Positions 13,646-25,633 are shown, counted from the first letter of the stretch. The stretch is 64,000 nucleotides of DNA from Parapristionchus giblindavisi (GCA_943737045.1 CALSFV010000261.1:310001-374000), one strand, 5' to 3'. Notes: generated by a model not told the origin, from the sequence alone. Program-made: numbers and translations.

Positions 13646-13765
13646 TTACAAATCGGCACCGTGATACCCGAGCATCTGTTGATGAAGAAGAATGGCCGCC
13701 GTGGCTGCCGCCAATACCGCCCGCGTCATGTTTGTTTTCTAATTGTTTCTTTTGTCATCAATTAG
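13646..13765 (+). CDS. E1 candidate terminal exon, unidentified
   Basis: TTGCAG ends at 13645. The frame that follows is open for 39 codons to TAG at 13763 and starts LQIGTVIPEHLLMKKNG. It is in phase with the donor after the last PSMC1-like exon (12982), so splicing would give a chimeric end in place of the AAA domain. It does not resemble the Rpt2 C-terminus. This is an exon-like observation and not an identified gene. Confidence 0.25.
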   Translation, partial: LQIGTVIPEHLLMKKNGRRGCRQYRPRHVCFLIVSFVIN

Positions 13766-13781
13766 TTTGTGGGATGATGTA

Positions 13782-14060
13782 GATAGAGAGAGGGTACGGT
13801 ACTCGGCTTTCATACTGTAGGATGGCAAAGTATCGTACTCAGCTAGGATACTGTAGATAGAGAAAGGGTACGGTACTCGGCTTTCATACTGTAGGATGGC
13901 AAAGTATCGTACTCAGCTAGGATACTGTAGATAGAGAGAGGGTACGGTACTCGGCTTTCATACTGTAGGATGGCAAAGTATCGTACTCAGCTAGGATACT
14001 ATAGATAGAGAGAGGGTACGGTACTCGGCTGGTATACTATAGGCTGATCGGGTGCGGTAA
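13782..14060. repeat. 74-bp tandem repeat, about 3.7 copies
   Basis: The unit beginning GATAGAGAGAGGGTACGGTA recurs at 13782, 13856, 13930 and 14004. Copies are almost identical, with the last one diverging. Each contains TACGGTA and ACTGTAG motifs common in introns of this window. Confidence 0.93.
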
Positions 14061-14644
14061 CCGACAAGCTTCCTTTAAATGGTACTGGAGTAAAAGCAGA
14101 GTTCGGTGGGAATAAATCAGTGGCTGTAAAAGGATTCATAGAATGTGATACGGTATTCAGTATACAATCGACCGTCTATACCTAAACGAACATGTAATTC
14201 AATTAATTTCTTCATAATGAAACAAATTATTTATTTTCTTCGATATATTAGTATTCATTCAGGAACATCGAACCAATCGATCTCGTGTCGAGAGAGAAAG
14301 AGATTGGAAAAGGAGGAGGAAGAAGAATGATTGTAACCAAGGATGAGAAGATGATAATCGATTGGAGGGAACCATCATTCCACTGCTATTGGTATTACAA
14401 CTAATATTCAAATTGTGATTCTTTGTATCATCCTTTTAATTTTGTTTCAAATCATAAGAGTGTGTGAGCTTCCTATATCTACATAGGCTAACTCTCATTT
14501 ATTGTATCAATTGAAGTTTTTCCCATTTGAATGTATCTTTGATCCGTTTCACCGAATATGTACAAAAAAATTGTCATTAATTGCCTTGTTTCCCCCTTCC
14601 ATCTCTCAATCTACTGTACATTCTTTAATTGTACTTGGTCGTGT

Positions 14645-14650
14645 AATAAA
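14645..14650 (+). terminator. Possible polyadenylation signal in E1
   Basis: AATAAA occurs downstream of the candidate last E1 exon, in an AT-rich stretch (14400-14740) consistent with a 3' UTR. Placement is the only support. Confidence 0.3.
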
Positions 14651-15049
14651 GACGTTGCAGTGAATTTGAGTCATCTATTGTCGCAAAACATATATGGATT
14701 TATATGAGCAATTTCCATTTCTAATTTTGTTTGTTTGAAAAGAACGAGTGAGAAAGCACCCCATTAATAGGAGTTTCATAGTGCCCTACGACTCTGCGCT
14801 ATCTCCCTTGCACTCTCTCACTTTTACTCTATCTCTCATCTCTACCCCCAATGCCCTCGGAACGCTGTGCTCGATCTGTCCTACCTCGATCAATCTGACC
14901 CAACGAACAGGTTACGGTAGGATACGGTAGTTTGAGACACGTAGCAATTTTATTCGACCAAATAGTTCTTATTCTGACAATAGTTACTCAATCTGACCCA
15001 GCTCAGCTAATCTGACCCAATGGACTGGGTTACTGTAGGATACGGTAGG

Positions 15050-15333
15050 TAGATTATGGTAGAATATGGTGTGTGTTGACTTATGGGTTAACGGTATTTG
15101 ATAGTACCGCCGGAGCTCCGCCCACCATCTGCTAGTTTAGTCACACACCAAACCCGTCTGGGGTATGCCGAACTCTTTATTACAAGTATATAAGCCCATT
15201 TACCCAGGGAGGGGTGAGAGGACTTGCGACGAAAGTTGCGAGGAAAGTTCGCATCTTTCTTCTGAACTCTCGCTAGAAAGATGCGAACTTTCTTCTGAAC
15301 TTTCGATCGAAAGTGACAGATTGGACGGACCCC
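15050..15333. repeat. E1 right terminal region, shared with the E2 left end
   Basis: This segment, which includes GGAGCTCCGCCCACC, ACCAAACCCGTCTGGGGT, a TATATAAG motif and GAAAGTT-rich subterminal repeats, is matched in inverse orientation by 16618-16880. It ends in the 20-base TIR. Confidence 0.85.
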
Positions 15334-16617
15334 TGAAGTGTGTCTCATTCAGAATTTTTCCTCTTTCACATAGTATATCACTCGATAAGTATCATTGACA
15401 ATTAGACTTGTAACGAATATTTTGTACCAAAAACAGAGAGTATTGAAAGATAAATTTGCATATTGGCCGTACTGACCACTTTGAAATAGTCTATCTTATT
15501 CAGAATTTTTCGCTCTTTCATTTGGTATATGACACGATAGGTTTCATTTTCATTTTGATATTTCTCAAGTTATCTTGATCATATCAGAGTAAAAGCTACT
15601 TTTGTACTTCGGTCATTATAGCAGCAGTAAAATATTACAGCTCGACATGACCTGAAGTGTGTCTCATTCAGAATTTTTTCCTCTTTCACATAGTATATTA
15701 CTCGATAAGTATCATTGACAATTAGACTTGTAACGAATTATTATGTACCAAAAACAGAGAGTATTGAAAGATAAATTTGCATATTGGCCGTACTGACCAC
15801 TTTGATATAGTCTATCTTATTCAGAATTTTTCGCTCTTTCATTTGGTATATGACACGATAGGTTTCATTTTCATTTTCATATTTCTCAAGTTATCTTGAT
15901 CATATCAGAGTAAAAGCTACTTTTGTACTTCGGTCATTATAGCAGCAGTAAAATATTACAGCTCGACATGACCTGAAGTGTGTCTCATTCAGAATTTTTT
16001 CCTCTTTCACATAGTATATTACTCGATAAGTATCATTGACAATTAGACTTGTAACGAATTATTTTGTACCAAAAACAGAGAGTATTGAAAGATAAATTTA
16101 CATATTGGCCGTACTGACCACTTTGAAATAGTTTCTCTTATTCAGAATTTTTCGCTCTTTCATTTGGTATATGACACGATAGGTTTCATTTTGATATTTA
16201 AATATTTCTCAAGTTATCTTTATCATATCAGAGTAAAAGCTACTTTTGTACTTCGGTCATTATAGCAGCAGTAAAATATTACAGCTCGACATGACCTGAA
16301 GTGTGTCTCATTCAGAATTTTTTCCTCTTTCACATAGTATATTACTCGATAAGTATCATTGACAATTAGACTTGTAACGAATTATTTTGTACCAAAAACA
16401 GAGAGTATGAAAGATAAATTTACATATTGGCCGTACTGACCACTTTGAAATAGTTTCTCTTATTCAGAATTTTTCGCTCTTTCATTTGGTATATGACACG
16501 ATAGGTTTCATTTTCATTTTCATATTTCTCAAGTTATCTTGATCATATCAGAGTAAAAGCTACTTTTGTACTTCGGTCATTATAGCAGCAGTAAAATATC
16601 ACAGCTCGACATGACCT
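15334..16617. repeat. Satellite array continues between E1 and E2 (about 4 monomers)
   Basis: The same 319-bp monomer family as 674-10011 resumes at exactly the base where E1 interrupted it. Some monomers show extra divergence, such as TTTCTCTTATTCAG and a short insertion near 16190. Confidence 0.95.
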
Positions 16618-16880
16618 GGGGTCCGTCCAATCTGTCACTTTCGATCGAAAGTTCAGAAGAAAGTTCGCAACTTTCTAGCGAGAGTTCAGCAGAAAGATGC
16701 GAACTTTCCTCGCAACTTTCGTCGCAAGTTCTCTTACTCCTCTCTAGGTAAAGGGGCTTATATACTTGTAATAAAGAGTTCGGCAAACCCCAGACGGGTT
16801 TGGTGTCAAACTAAACTAACGGACGGTGGGCGGAGCTCCGCCGGTACTGCCAACTACCGTTAACTCATAAGCCAACACAC

Positions 16881-18120
16881 CATATTCTACCATAATCTAC
16901 CTACCGTAGCCTACAGTAACCCAGTCCAGTCGGTCAGATTGATTGCGCTGGGTCAGATTTTGTAAAGAAACGCGATAATAAGCAGTGTGTTCGCGAATAT
17001 GATTATGGTCTATCGTAAACTACCGTAACCCGTTTTCTGTCAGATTAAGTGCGGTGTGTCAAATTTTTATCGCACCACATACAACGTCCGTTTGAACATA
17101 TTATTGCAATGTGACAGATTTTACAGGCAATCCAATTGTGTCATTTCATAAATTTATGTATTATTTTCATTTTTATTTTCACATGTCTGAACAAGGACAG
17201 AATAGACAAATATATTTATACAAGTTATTTGTAAAACAATTTACAAACTTCAATAATAAAAATGGAATTTAAAGACTTTTTTTCACAAGATGCCCTAATT
17301 GATATAAATATATATTTGCGATGAAAAAAACAAATAACGGATGAAACACAATATAACAACATCTATCTTACAATTCGTACAAATGAAGAATAAAATTGAA
17401 AGGTGGTTGTCAGGATGTGGATGAATTGAGGGATACGGTAGACACAAGAAGAGGATCATCACTCTGACCACCAGCACATCGAGGACATTATAGGGCAACG
17501 TTGACGTACGCTCGACTGTAAAGACCAAAGATCAAAAGTCAAGATCAAAAATCGTAAATGTGAATGAAACATAACGATCATTCTTTGAGCCGAATTTTTG
17601 TTCTTCCTACTACGTAAGACACTCCAAGGCAAGAAATATCGTTTACCGCTAATCAATAAATTGATCGTATTCAAACAACAATTTCGTATACCGTACCTCA
17701 CATGAATACAGTCATCTTCTGCACACCATCCATGGAACCGCCTGTTGAAGATGCTCTTCTGGTCTGCAATGAGAATAATCATTTAACTATATCCAAATAC
17801 AATGGTTTCCCAATTACCACTGTGACAACAACAATCCAAAAACAATTGTTTAGCTCCTACTTCACGATCAAACAGTATCCGCTACCGTACGTTGTATATA
17901 TTTATCCAGTCAATCCAAGGACTAATGCTCTAGGCAAAAGTATCTCTCCCTGACATTTTTCCGAAACCTAATCACATTCCACACTACAGATAACACCGTA
18001 ACAACTATAAAAAATATTTAGCCAACCTACATATAATCAACACTTAGACCCTACTTATCGTTAGATCCCAGTCCAACGCATAAATAACTGGATATAAATG
18101 GACAACAAAAATCGATAATC
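16881..18120. other. E2 3' region, no identified gene
   Basis: AT-rich DNA with short minus-strand exon-like pieces, for example an acceptor followed by open frame at about 17705-17765, but no recognisable protein. TACGGTA-type motifs are frequent. Confidence 0.35.
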
Positions 18121-21100
18121 TCACGATAGATTCTCGCACAGCGACAGATTCTCCGTGAGACGTCGTTGATCCTCTGCCGCGACGGCGCTGCCCGCACTGA
18201 TGGAGCTAACGTCGACTGCAATCAGCAATAGTTGATATTCATCACATAGCATGGTCTCTAGGTTCTTCAACCACAGAACTGTTTCTACACTATTGTAACA
18301 GGTCCGAAACGCATATTCACAGGGTACGAAAACCACAGGGATATTGATGACACTATATGTTTTGTCAACACTAATAAAAATTTGAATAGTTTTAAATAAA
18401 TAAAGATTAATCATGACCAACCCGCTCATCACTGTCCTTGTTCTCCTTCGCTTCCACAGACGCGGCTACAGCCACGTCGTATAAAACTCGTACTGCAGCG
18501 CTGCCGCCGAAGAATCTCCACCGCTGGCTTCTTTACGGCCTGTAAGCATACAAGAAAGATCAAAGATCAATTTAATGAGAAAGTAACTGGGTCCTAGTTC
18601 AAGAGTGACAGAAAAAAAGGATGAATAAGGCTTAAATCCCTTTACCTCCCCTCTTTTTACCCCACACGCTCTCATTTATTTGAAATGTTGTCACATCTTT
18701 TGATCTATGATAACACGGATCTCATGTAAGCATGAAAGAAGCCATGCGACCGTTTTAATTTTTTTTTCTCCGATTTGGATAATACTTGTTTCATTAATCA
18801 CAATGAGGGAAAGGAGAAGGCCTAACACTTGTTTTCGCCAAATTTGCCTTTTTATAGATTTTTTAAATCTAAAACTTTGGGGAGCCAAATCTCACTCAAA
18901 TTTTGACCTGCAGCGAGTATTTTTCCCCAATCGACTGAACTAATATTAAAGTTAGTCAGCAAAATGTGAGATATGGCCCCATAAGTTGCAAAAAATCGAT
19001 AAAAAATGTAAATTTGACGAAAACAAGTGGTTAGGCCTTCTCTTTCCCTCATAATGATTAATGAAACAAGTATCATCCAAATCGGTGAGATAAAATTTAA
19101 AACGGTCGCAAAAGGGTCTCATTTTCCTACATTTTTACAGGAGATCCGTGATAAGTAAATAAACACTCTCTCAAACACATTTATTTTCGTAAAATCGTTA
19201 ATATAAGACAGAAAACCGTATTCTCACCTTCGGACTAGCAATCGGGGACGGGACCACTGGCGGACACAACAGTAGTGGCGACGGTGTTCCGTGCCAATGG
19301 AATAGCATCGGCGTCGCGTTTTCCACTGGCCGCGGCGCCCTCGAGTGTGTCACGCGACTCCAGCTGGCCAGAGTTCCACACAGAAGTGCTTCTGGGGACC
19401 AATTCGGTCTCACGCTGCAAATACTCGCTCAATATTTTGCGGATTTGCATTTAAAATCGTTATATTATTATCACAATTAAACATCGATGTTGCCCAATCA
19501 TTTTCGCATTAATAATGACATTAATATTATTATAATATAAATACCTTGTCATCATCGCCTCCGCGCTTGCTGCGCTGGGTCTCGTTTCCAATACAGGCAT
19601 AGCAGTTTCTTCTTGCGAGCGGCACGTTTACTTACTCGGCCCGAAAACAGAATAAGCTTTTAAAATTAAAATTAATGACTGATCAGTTCCATGCATTTCT
19701 TATTCTTATCTTCATCATATATTCGATCTCCTCCAGTCCCTTCCTCCATCCTCACATTTTTGTAAGATTGATCTTTCACTTTTACAACTACAACTATTTA
19801 TTTATTTATTGTTTGTTCATTACATGTTTACCTATTATGGTGAATAAATTATTATTATTATTGTTAATCAACAGCCCGTGTTCCACCATCAACACAAACA
19901 TTGAACTGTTTTAGAAACGATAGGAGAATTTTCGTCATCGTTCTTCCTATACAAACAATACCTGCATCTTGGCCTGCTTCTTCTGAATGATCCGATCCGC
20001 GCGGTCCTTCTCCCGTCGCACCTTCAGCTCGTCCGCTTCGCGCCACGCCTTTTCTTCCGCAGCCGCTACTATTTCTTGCTCAGCACCTGTGAAAGCAATA
20101 GACATTATTAATTATTTCATTCGCTGAAAACTCTTTTTTTGCTCACACCGTTGAGAGGCCAAATCTCGCGGGGTACACCGCGAGGGGTCAACACCATGGT
20201 GTGGAAGAGACGATGTGCCTCGCGCCACACGGAGCCCGCCGTCTTCCACCTCGTGGGGTGGACATCAAATCTCGCGGGGCACACCGTCTTCCCACCCCGC
20301 GGGGCACACCGTCTAGAGCCACAGCTCGCGTGGTACACTGTCTAAGAGTTCTGCACCGCGGTGTACCTCAAGGCGTACACCACGGGATTGAACGGTCCCG
20401 CGAGTAAAAAAATACCGGAGAATATAGAAAAAAAATACATTGCTCAAAACTACCGTAATATAAATGACTATACCTCCTCAAACTCCGAGTGTTCGCCCGC
20501 GGTCGACGGATGATTGACGATGACAATGACCCGACCGTCAACCAGGTCTAAGAACGTCAGTCTGTTCACGCTTTCCTGCAATCAAACAATATGTTAATCG
20601 ACAATCGTACACTTACAGTAGTCTTGAGCGTTGAAATATCCGGGCCGGTAGTTCAATAAACGCAAAAGAATTTCGAACAGACAATAATTTGACCATTGGT
20701 ATTTACTGAAAGCATAGTGCACTACTCTCACTGCAACCATAAACGATGCTTATTGAACAACCATCACAACTACGTACTGTAATAAACCAAACCTACCGTA
20801 CCCTCACAAACCCCCTCCCGCCCACATCTACCGTACCTCTTCGCTCTCATCTTCTCCCTGTTCCCTCTGGTACTTTCTGTTCGTGTTTCTGCTTGATCGA
20901 CACGACTGGCGACTTTAGCCGATTCGATGACCTGTAAAATTGATAATGTAACCAATTTAAATAATAACGATAATAATAAACAAAAAGGTAAAGGCATTTC
21001 CAACTGTCATTCCGAATAGCCACGTATGTGGGAAACTGTAAGGTGTGTGTGCCCAGTGTTAGAGCATACGGGCACAATCGCCGGTTGATAGCCATACTAC

Positions 21101-22366
21101 CTTTCAGGATACCCCAGTATAAAATGGACCAGGCACGGTGAGCCTGGGTGGGGGTTGGGCGGAAACGGGGATTGAACACCATATATTTTCGGTACCCTCG
21201 CCATTTATTTTATATAGAGGGTCAATTCTCGAAATAGGGTGGGTTGATTCACAAAATTCGTTATTTTCGCTTAAAAATCGTCATTTTTAGCATAATTTTT
21301 TTATCAAGTGCCCTAAAATGGCCTTATATAGTGGGTCAATCCTCGCACTGCGAGGGTATGGCAATGTATGATTGAACACACGGCCTCGCTAGACTGGCTG
21401 TGGTAACAAACAACTACCACACAAAGTAATCCTCCTGACTCGGTCGGCGCTAAATCACCAAAATTGTAAAAAATGTCATTTCGAGAAGAAAAGAATAATT
21501 ATTGATTATTAATTTCGACTGAACCTTCTTGCTCGATGGCTTCTCAAGAAGGGGCTGTACAGGTGCAGCAGTATCATCTCTTCTATCCTCGCCTCATCCC
21601 GTTGATCATCCTACAAGAGAAATATAATAATTTATGAAAGTTGATTGCTGATAGTCAACCCGGTGGAAGCAGTTTTTAACCTCGTTGCATGCACGTCGGA
21701 TAAGTGCAACAACACAATTAGTATGAAGCCACTGGTTGAACATGAGAAATAATACGCTCACCCTCTCATTCCTCCTCCTGTTTTCGTATCACGACTGCAC
21801 AGGTCGCTCGTAACCTCTGCGCCCGCTGCGAGTATCGTAGCCGCCAGAACCGCCGAGACTGCGCCACGCTGCAAATGACACGATTATAACTAATCAATCA
21901 ATCAATAACACACGACCAGAGGCCGTAACGTTAACAAATGGTTGACAAACGGTGATAGCTACTCGCTGCAAATGAAACGGAATTACAAAGCAATCAATCA
22001 ATAACAAGCAACAAAGAGATGGACGTTGGCAAATGGTTTGTCAACATATGTTACGTCACAAGCATAGGATGAGGATCTTTGGCAAATGGGTTCCATCTAC
22101 GCTTGTGGCGTACTTGTACTGAGAACATTGATATAATAAATAGTAATAATAGAAATAATAAAACTACCTTACGACTGTAAGCTGCCGGATGACGGCATAT
22201 TTAACACAAAGATGCTTCTTGATAAGTAATTGTAGAGAAGAGCACACAGAGGTATTATCGGCATGAGCACCGCAAGTGCCTCCTTGTTTAGGTTGTCGAC
22301 GTGCTTGACGCTCCGAGCGGTCTTGGTGGGGAGAGTGGATACGTGTGCTGGTCGTCGCGAACCCAT
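18121..22366 (-). CDS. E2 putative multi-exon cargo gene, unidentified
   Basis: On the minus strand an ATG at 22366 follows the leader shared with E1 and opens a 65-codon frame (MGSRRPAHVSTLPTK...) to a GTAAGG donor near 22172. Further exon-like blocks with plausible acceptors and donors lie near 21790-21870, 21530-21605, 20855-20930, 20474-20575, 19963-20089, 19220-19440, 18450-18540 and 18121-18226. The last ends in TGA after RRLTENLSLCENLS. The block at 19963-20089 reads as charged coiled coil (EEKAWREADELKVRREKDRA), and that at 21.8 kb has a basic helix (RRFWRLRYSQRAQRLRATCA). I cannot name the family, and exon phases were not all verified. It may be a chimera or several host fragments. 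Confidence 0.35.
18709..19155. mobile_element. Foldback MITE in E2
   Basis: Two arms pair around a centre near 18930. ACACGGATCTC...GCGACCGTTTTAA at the left matches the inverse of TTAAAACGGTCGC...GGAGATCCGTGA at the right, and AACACTTGTTTTCG pairs with CGAAAACAAGTGGTT. Ends are approximate and no clear target duplication was established. It lies in the putative E2 intron region. Confidence 0.7.
20126..20419. repeat. GC-rich dispersed repeat, TCCGGTATTTTT family, copy 1
   Basis: A roughly 290-bp CG-rich unit containing CACACCGTTGAGAGGCCAAA and many GCGGGG(T/C)ACACCG motifs ends in AAAAAATACCGGA. A related unit at 57392-57634 lies in inverse orientation and has both ends (TCCGGTATTTTT...). 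A third, partial unit is at 26641-26706. The GC content is far above the surroundings. Confidence 0.75.
21600..22160. other. E2 intron-like stretch
   Basis: Apart from the exon-like block at 21790-21870 this holds a short diverged duplication (GCAAATGACACGATTATAACTAATCAA near 21865 and a similar run near 21967). No other signal is seen. Confidence 0.35.
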
Positions 22367-23007
22367 CTTCAGTTACCTAAATTCATTCTGTTACAGATAA
22401 ATGAGATCGGAAAGCGGAAAGAACGAAAAGAGCAGAGAGAACGAGTGAAAGAACAGTGCGCGCGCAGTGAAATGGTAAAGTCGCGCGCTCGCGAGGGAGA
22501 GATCGCGCACGCTTGTGCAGTAGCCCCGCCCCCACACAGCGAGCGGAGCACCAGCGTTCTCGAAGATTCGAATGAGTGTCTGAGAATACACACGATTTTT
22601 TGTGCAGTTTTCGTGTACATAATAAGTGTTTTCACAAACAATATTTATAAAGTATTGAACACACTTTCATCGAGAGTTGAGCAATAACAATTTAACCATC
22701 ACACTATCACTTTTGTAAATTAAACTTTCGACGCAACTTTATGTAAAGCACCGTTTACTTTTTCTGCTCCTCTTCAAATGCACACTCTCTCGCCTGCTCT
22801 AACCGACCTCGCAAGAAAGTTCGCATCTTTCGACGCATCTTTTCGTCGCAACTTTCGACGCAACTTTCGATCGAAAGTTGTTAGAGAGTATTAGAGAGTG
22901 TGTATTTCGAGAGATTTAGAGAAAACTTGCGTCGAAAGTTGCGTCGAAAGTTGCGAACTTTCTTCGCATCTTTCTTCGCATCTTTTTTGACAGATTGGAC
23001 GGACCCC

Positions 23008-23322
23008 TGAAGTGTGTCTCATTCAGAATTTTTTCCTCTTTCACATAGTATATTACTCGATAAGTATCATTGACAATTAGATAAGTATCATTGACAAATA
23101 GACTTGTAACGAATTATTTTGTACCAAAAACAGAGAGTATTGAAAGATAAATTTACATATTGGCCGTACTGATCACTTTGAAATAGTTTCTCTTATTCAG
23201 AATTTTTCGCTCTTTCATTTGGTATATGACACGATAGGTTTCATTTTCATTTTGATATTTCTCAAGTTATCTTGATCATATCAGAGTAAAAGCTACTTTT
23301 GTACTTCGGTCATTATAGCAGA
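23008..23322. repeat. Last, slightly scrambled satellite monomer
   Basis: One satellite monomer with a small internal duplication (GATAAGTATCATTGACAA twice near 23060). It stops at CATTATAGCAG, where the inverted repeat begins. No satellite follows on the other side. Confidence 0.93.
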
Positions 23323-23324
23323 GA

Positions 23325-23639
23325 ATGGAGCGTTGGATGATCGGCTATACCTTACTTGATCATGTCTCCAATGAGCGGCTGCGAGATTCTACTAGAGTGC
23401 GGGATTTTGTCCGCACTGCTCAGATGAGGAAATGGTCTTGGTTATACAAAATTGCGAAGGACGACTGCTGGAAGTGGAGCCGATCTGTAATCGAATGGTT
23501 CCCACGAAGGAAAAGAAGAAAGGGCCGGCCCATCACGCGATGGAGCGATTCCTTCAGCAACGCAATCGGTGTCAACTTTCTCAGCGAGGCGAGGAGTAAG
23601 AAGTGGAGCGCTATGCATATCAGAGCTCTCATCCCTTGA
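23325..23639 (+). pseudogene. RTE-type LINE ORF2 C-terminal fragment
   Basis: The 104-codon frame begins MERWMIGYTLLDHVSNERLR and contains GRPITRWSDSF, the typical tail of RTE-clade reverse transcriptase proteins (a Met-Glu-Arg start of the tail, an RWxG/WLYKIA-like block, then GRPxTRWSD). The reverse transcriptase and endonuclease domains are absent. The inverse copy in the right arm (about 25965-26281) carries a deletion of about 60 bases and is broken. It is a dead fragment captured in the inverted repeat. Confidence 0.75.
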
Positions 23640-23784
23640 CCTCTAGATAAATGTGTTCAAATCGTAAAAAAAATCGTAATTAATATATAATTTATGTTTT
23701 CAATACATTGGATATTGTGCCAGCAAACTTTGATTAGTTAGTTGTTCGTGGGTAGTGGGAAGTAGGGTTGGCAATAACGCTCAC

Positions 23785-24031
23785 GCATTGCGGGCCCGCA
23801 ATGCTATATAAATCATTGCGGGCCCGCAATGACTACTTTATTCCTATCTGGCCACTTTTTGAGATCGGTCGTTCTTCTGTTCTCTTCATTGTCCTTCGCT
23901 CTCTTGTTTGCTTGAGAGAACAGAAATCATTGCGGACCCACAATGCCATTGCGGGCCCGCAATGATTTTACGCCGCATTGCGGGCCCGCAATCACTAGCA
24001 ATGAAAAGTCAATTCATTGCGGGCCCGCAAC
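23785..24031. repeat. Cluster of CATTGCGGGCCCGCAATG palindromes, left arm
   Basis: Six copies of the 18-bp perfect palindrome CATTGCGGGCCCGCAATG (some with one or two changes) occur near 23786, 23815, 23927, 23945, 23970 and 24014. The spacers are irregular and unlike one another, so this is not a simple tandem array. Confidence 0.92.
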
Positions 24032-25633
24032 CCCCGAATAGCCAACTCTAGTGGGAAGCATATATGCACACTGAGCGAGGAAACCGTAGAGATCGTGTTT
24101 TAGGAAAGGTGTGAAACTCGGAATCGCCGTGTTAGGCTCCGTGAAGTTCTTTCTTATTGTCTGATTTATTGTTAGTCTTCTTGATTCTTGATTGTGAGCG
24201 GTTCGTCTCTCATTCGTCTCTTCTTCTCTCACCGAATCAAGATCTACATCGCAAAAGGATCCCTTCCCAGAAGACACTTGGCAAGTCAGGGATGGTACGC
24301 CTACAATAAAAGCTACTATGGACGAAGTTTGAACGAGATCTTCGTGGGTTGCTTCATTTCTAAATTATTATATTTCTGAATTCTCACACCACGCTATTCA
24401 AAAAGGTCAAAGAGTAGAGGCGTCTTGGATACTGAACAAGTGCCTCAATAGCGGATCATAAGGAGTTGAAAGAAGAATAATTGAAAGAAAGAAGATCCCC
24501 TTTTATGACACTTCAGATTCAGTGGAAACACTGCTTAGTTAATCTTGATAAAGTGTATTACTGTTACTGTTCTTGATCGTGCTCTATCATCGTACATCGA
24601 AAATTCATTGGATCATGAATCGCCAGAAGCACTCTGAGCCACTCTGGTGATTCAACGGCGATTATGGCCGAATGAGGCATTTTCGTGCTCTCTCTTTCTT
24701 TTCATTATTTTTCTTTCACTCTAATCTAGTTAGTCCGCGAGAATCGCATTTTTATATTGTGTTATTCACAAAATCATCATGTTTATTAATTAATAAGTCG
24801 TTCCGATGAAAACATTTTGGGGGGCTACCGATTTCCCGGTTCCGGTTCTGTGATATCATCGGAACGATTTATTAATAAATAAAAATGATGATTTTGTGAA
24901 AAAACACAATATAAAAATGCAATTCTCGCGGACTAACTAGATTAGAGTGAAAGAAAAATAATGAAAAGAAAGAGAGAGCACGAAAATGCCTCATTCGGCC
25001 ATAATCGCCGTTGAATCACCAGAGTGGCTCAGAGTGCTTCTGGCGATTCATGATCCAATGAATTTTCGATGTACGATGATAGAGCACGATCAAGAACAGT
25101 AACAGTAATACACTTTATCAAGATTAACTAAGCAGTGTTTCCACTGAATCTGAAGTGTCATAAAAGGGGATCTTCTTTCTTTCAATTATTCTTCTTTCAA
25201 CTCCTTATGATCCGCTATTGAGGCACTTGTTCAGTATCCAAGACGCCTCTACTCTTTGACCTTTTTGAATAGCGTGGTGTGAGAATTCAGAAATATAATA
25301 ATTTAGAAATGAAGCAACCCACGAAGATCTCGTTCAAACTTCGTCCATAGTAGCTTTTATTGTAGGCGTACCATCCCTGACTTGCCAAGTGTCTTCTGGG
25401 AAGGGATCCTTTTGCGATGTAGATCTTGATTCGGTGAGAGAAGAAGAGACGAACGAGAGACGAACCGCTCACAATCAAGAATCAAGAAGACTAACAATAA
25501 ATCAGACAATAAGAAAGAACTTCACGGAGCCTAACACGGCGATTCCGAGTTTCACACCTTTCCTAAAACACGATCTCTACGGTTTCCTCGCTCAGTGTGC
25601 ATATATGCTTCCCACTAGAGTTGGCTATTCGGG

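Larger units (their letters stand above)
10012..15333 (+). mobile_element. E1: 5.3-kb terminal-inverted-repeat element inserted in the satellite
   Basis: The satellite monomer is interrupted between GACATGACCT and GAAGTGTGTC. The insert begins GGGGTCCGTCCAATCTGTCA and ends with the exact inverse of that string. Both subterminal regions are packed with GAAAGTTGCG-type motifs in direct and inverted order, as expected of transposase-binding iterations. The target duplication is ambiguous (1-3 bases: T, CT or CCT). No transposase frame is visible, so the copy is non-autonomous. Its interior carries a promoter-like 5' block and a spliced, decayed fragment of a proteasome ATPase gene, which makes it a Pack-type, gene-carrying element. 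The superfamily is not assigned. E2 shares both ends in inverted orientation. Confidence 0.85.
16618..23007 (-). mobile_element. E2: 6.4-kb element, inverted sibling of E1 with different cargo
   Basis: It starts GGGGTCCGTCCAATCTGTCA and ends with the inverse, interrupting the satellite at the same ...GACCT/GAAGTG... position as E1. The E2 right end (about 22380-23007) is the inverse of the E1 left end, and its left end (16618-16880) is the inverse of the E1 right end, so E2 lies in opposite orientation. The inner 5.5 kb are unlike E1. They hold exon-like blocks on the minus strand, a MITE and a GC-rich repeat. No transposase is visible. The shared ends with different interiors define a gene-carrying element family. 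Confidence 0.85.

Noticed and set aside
22301..22687. 128-codon plus-strand frame in E2
   Set aside because: Lies across the shared leader region in antisense; the corresponding E1 region does not keep it open and no family is recognisable.
10012..23007. Autonomous transposase in E1 or E2
   Set aside because: I looked for a DDE/D-type or other transposase frame in both interiors and found none; only host-type exons, MITEs and repeats are visible.
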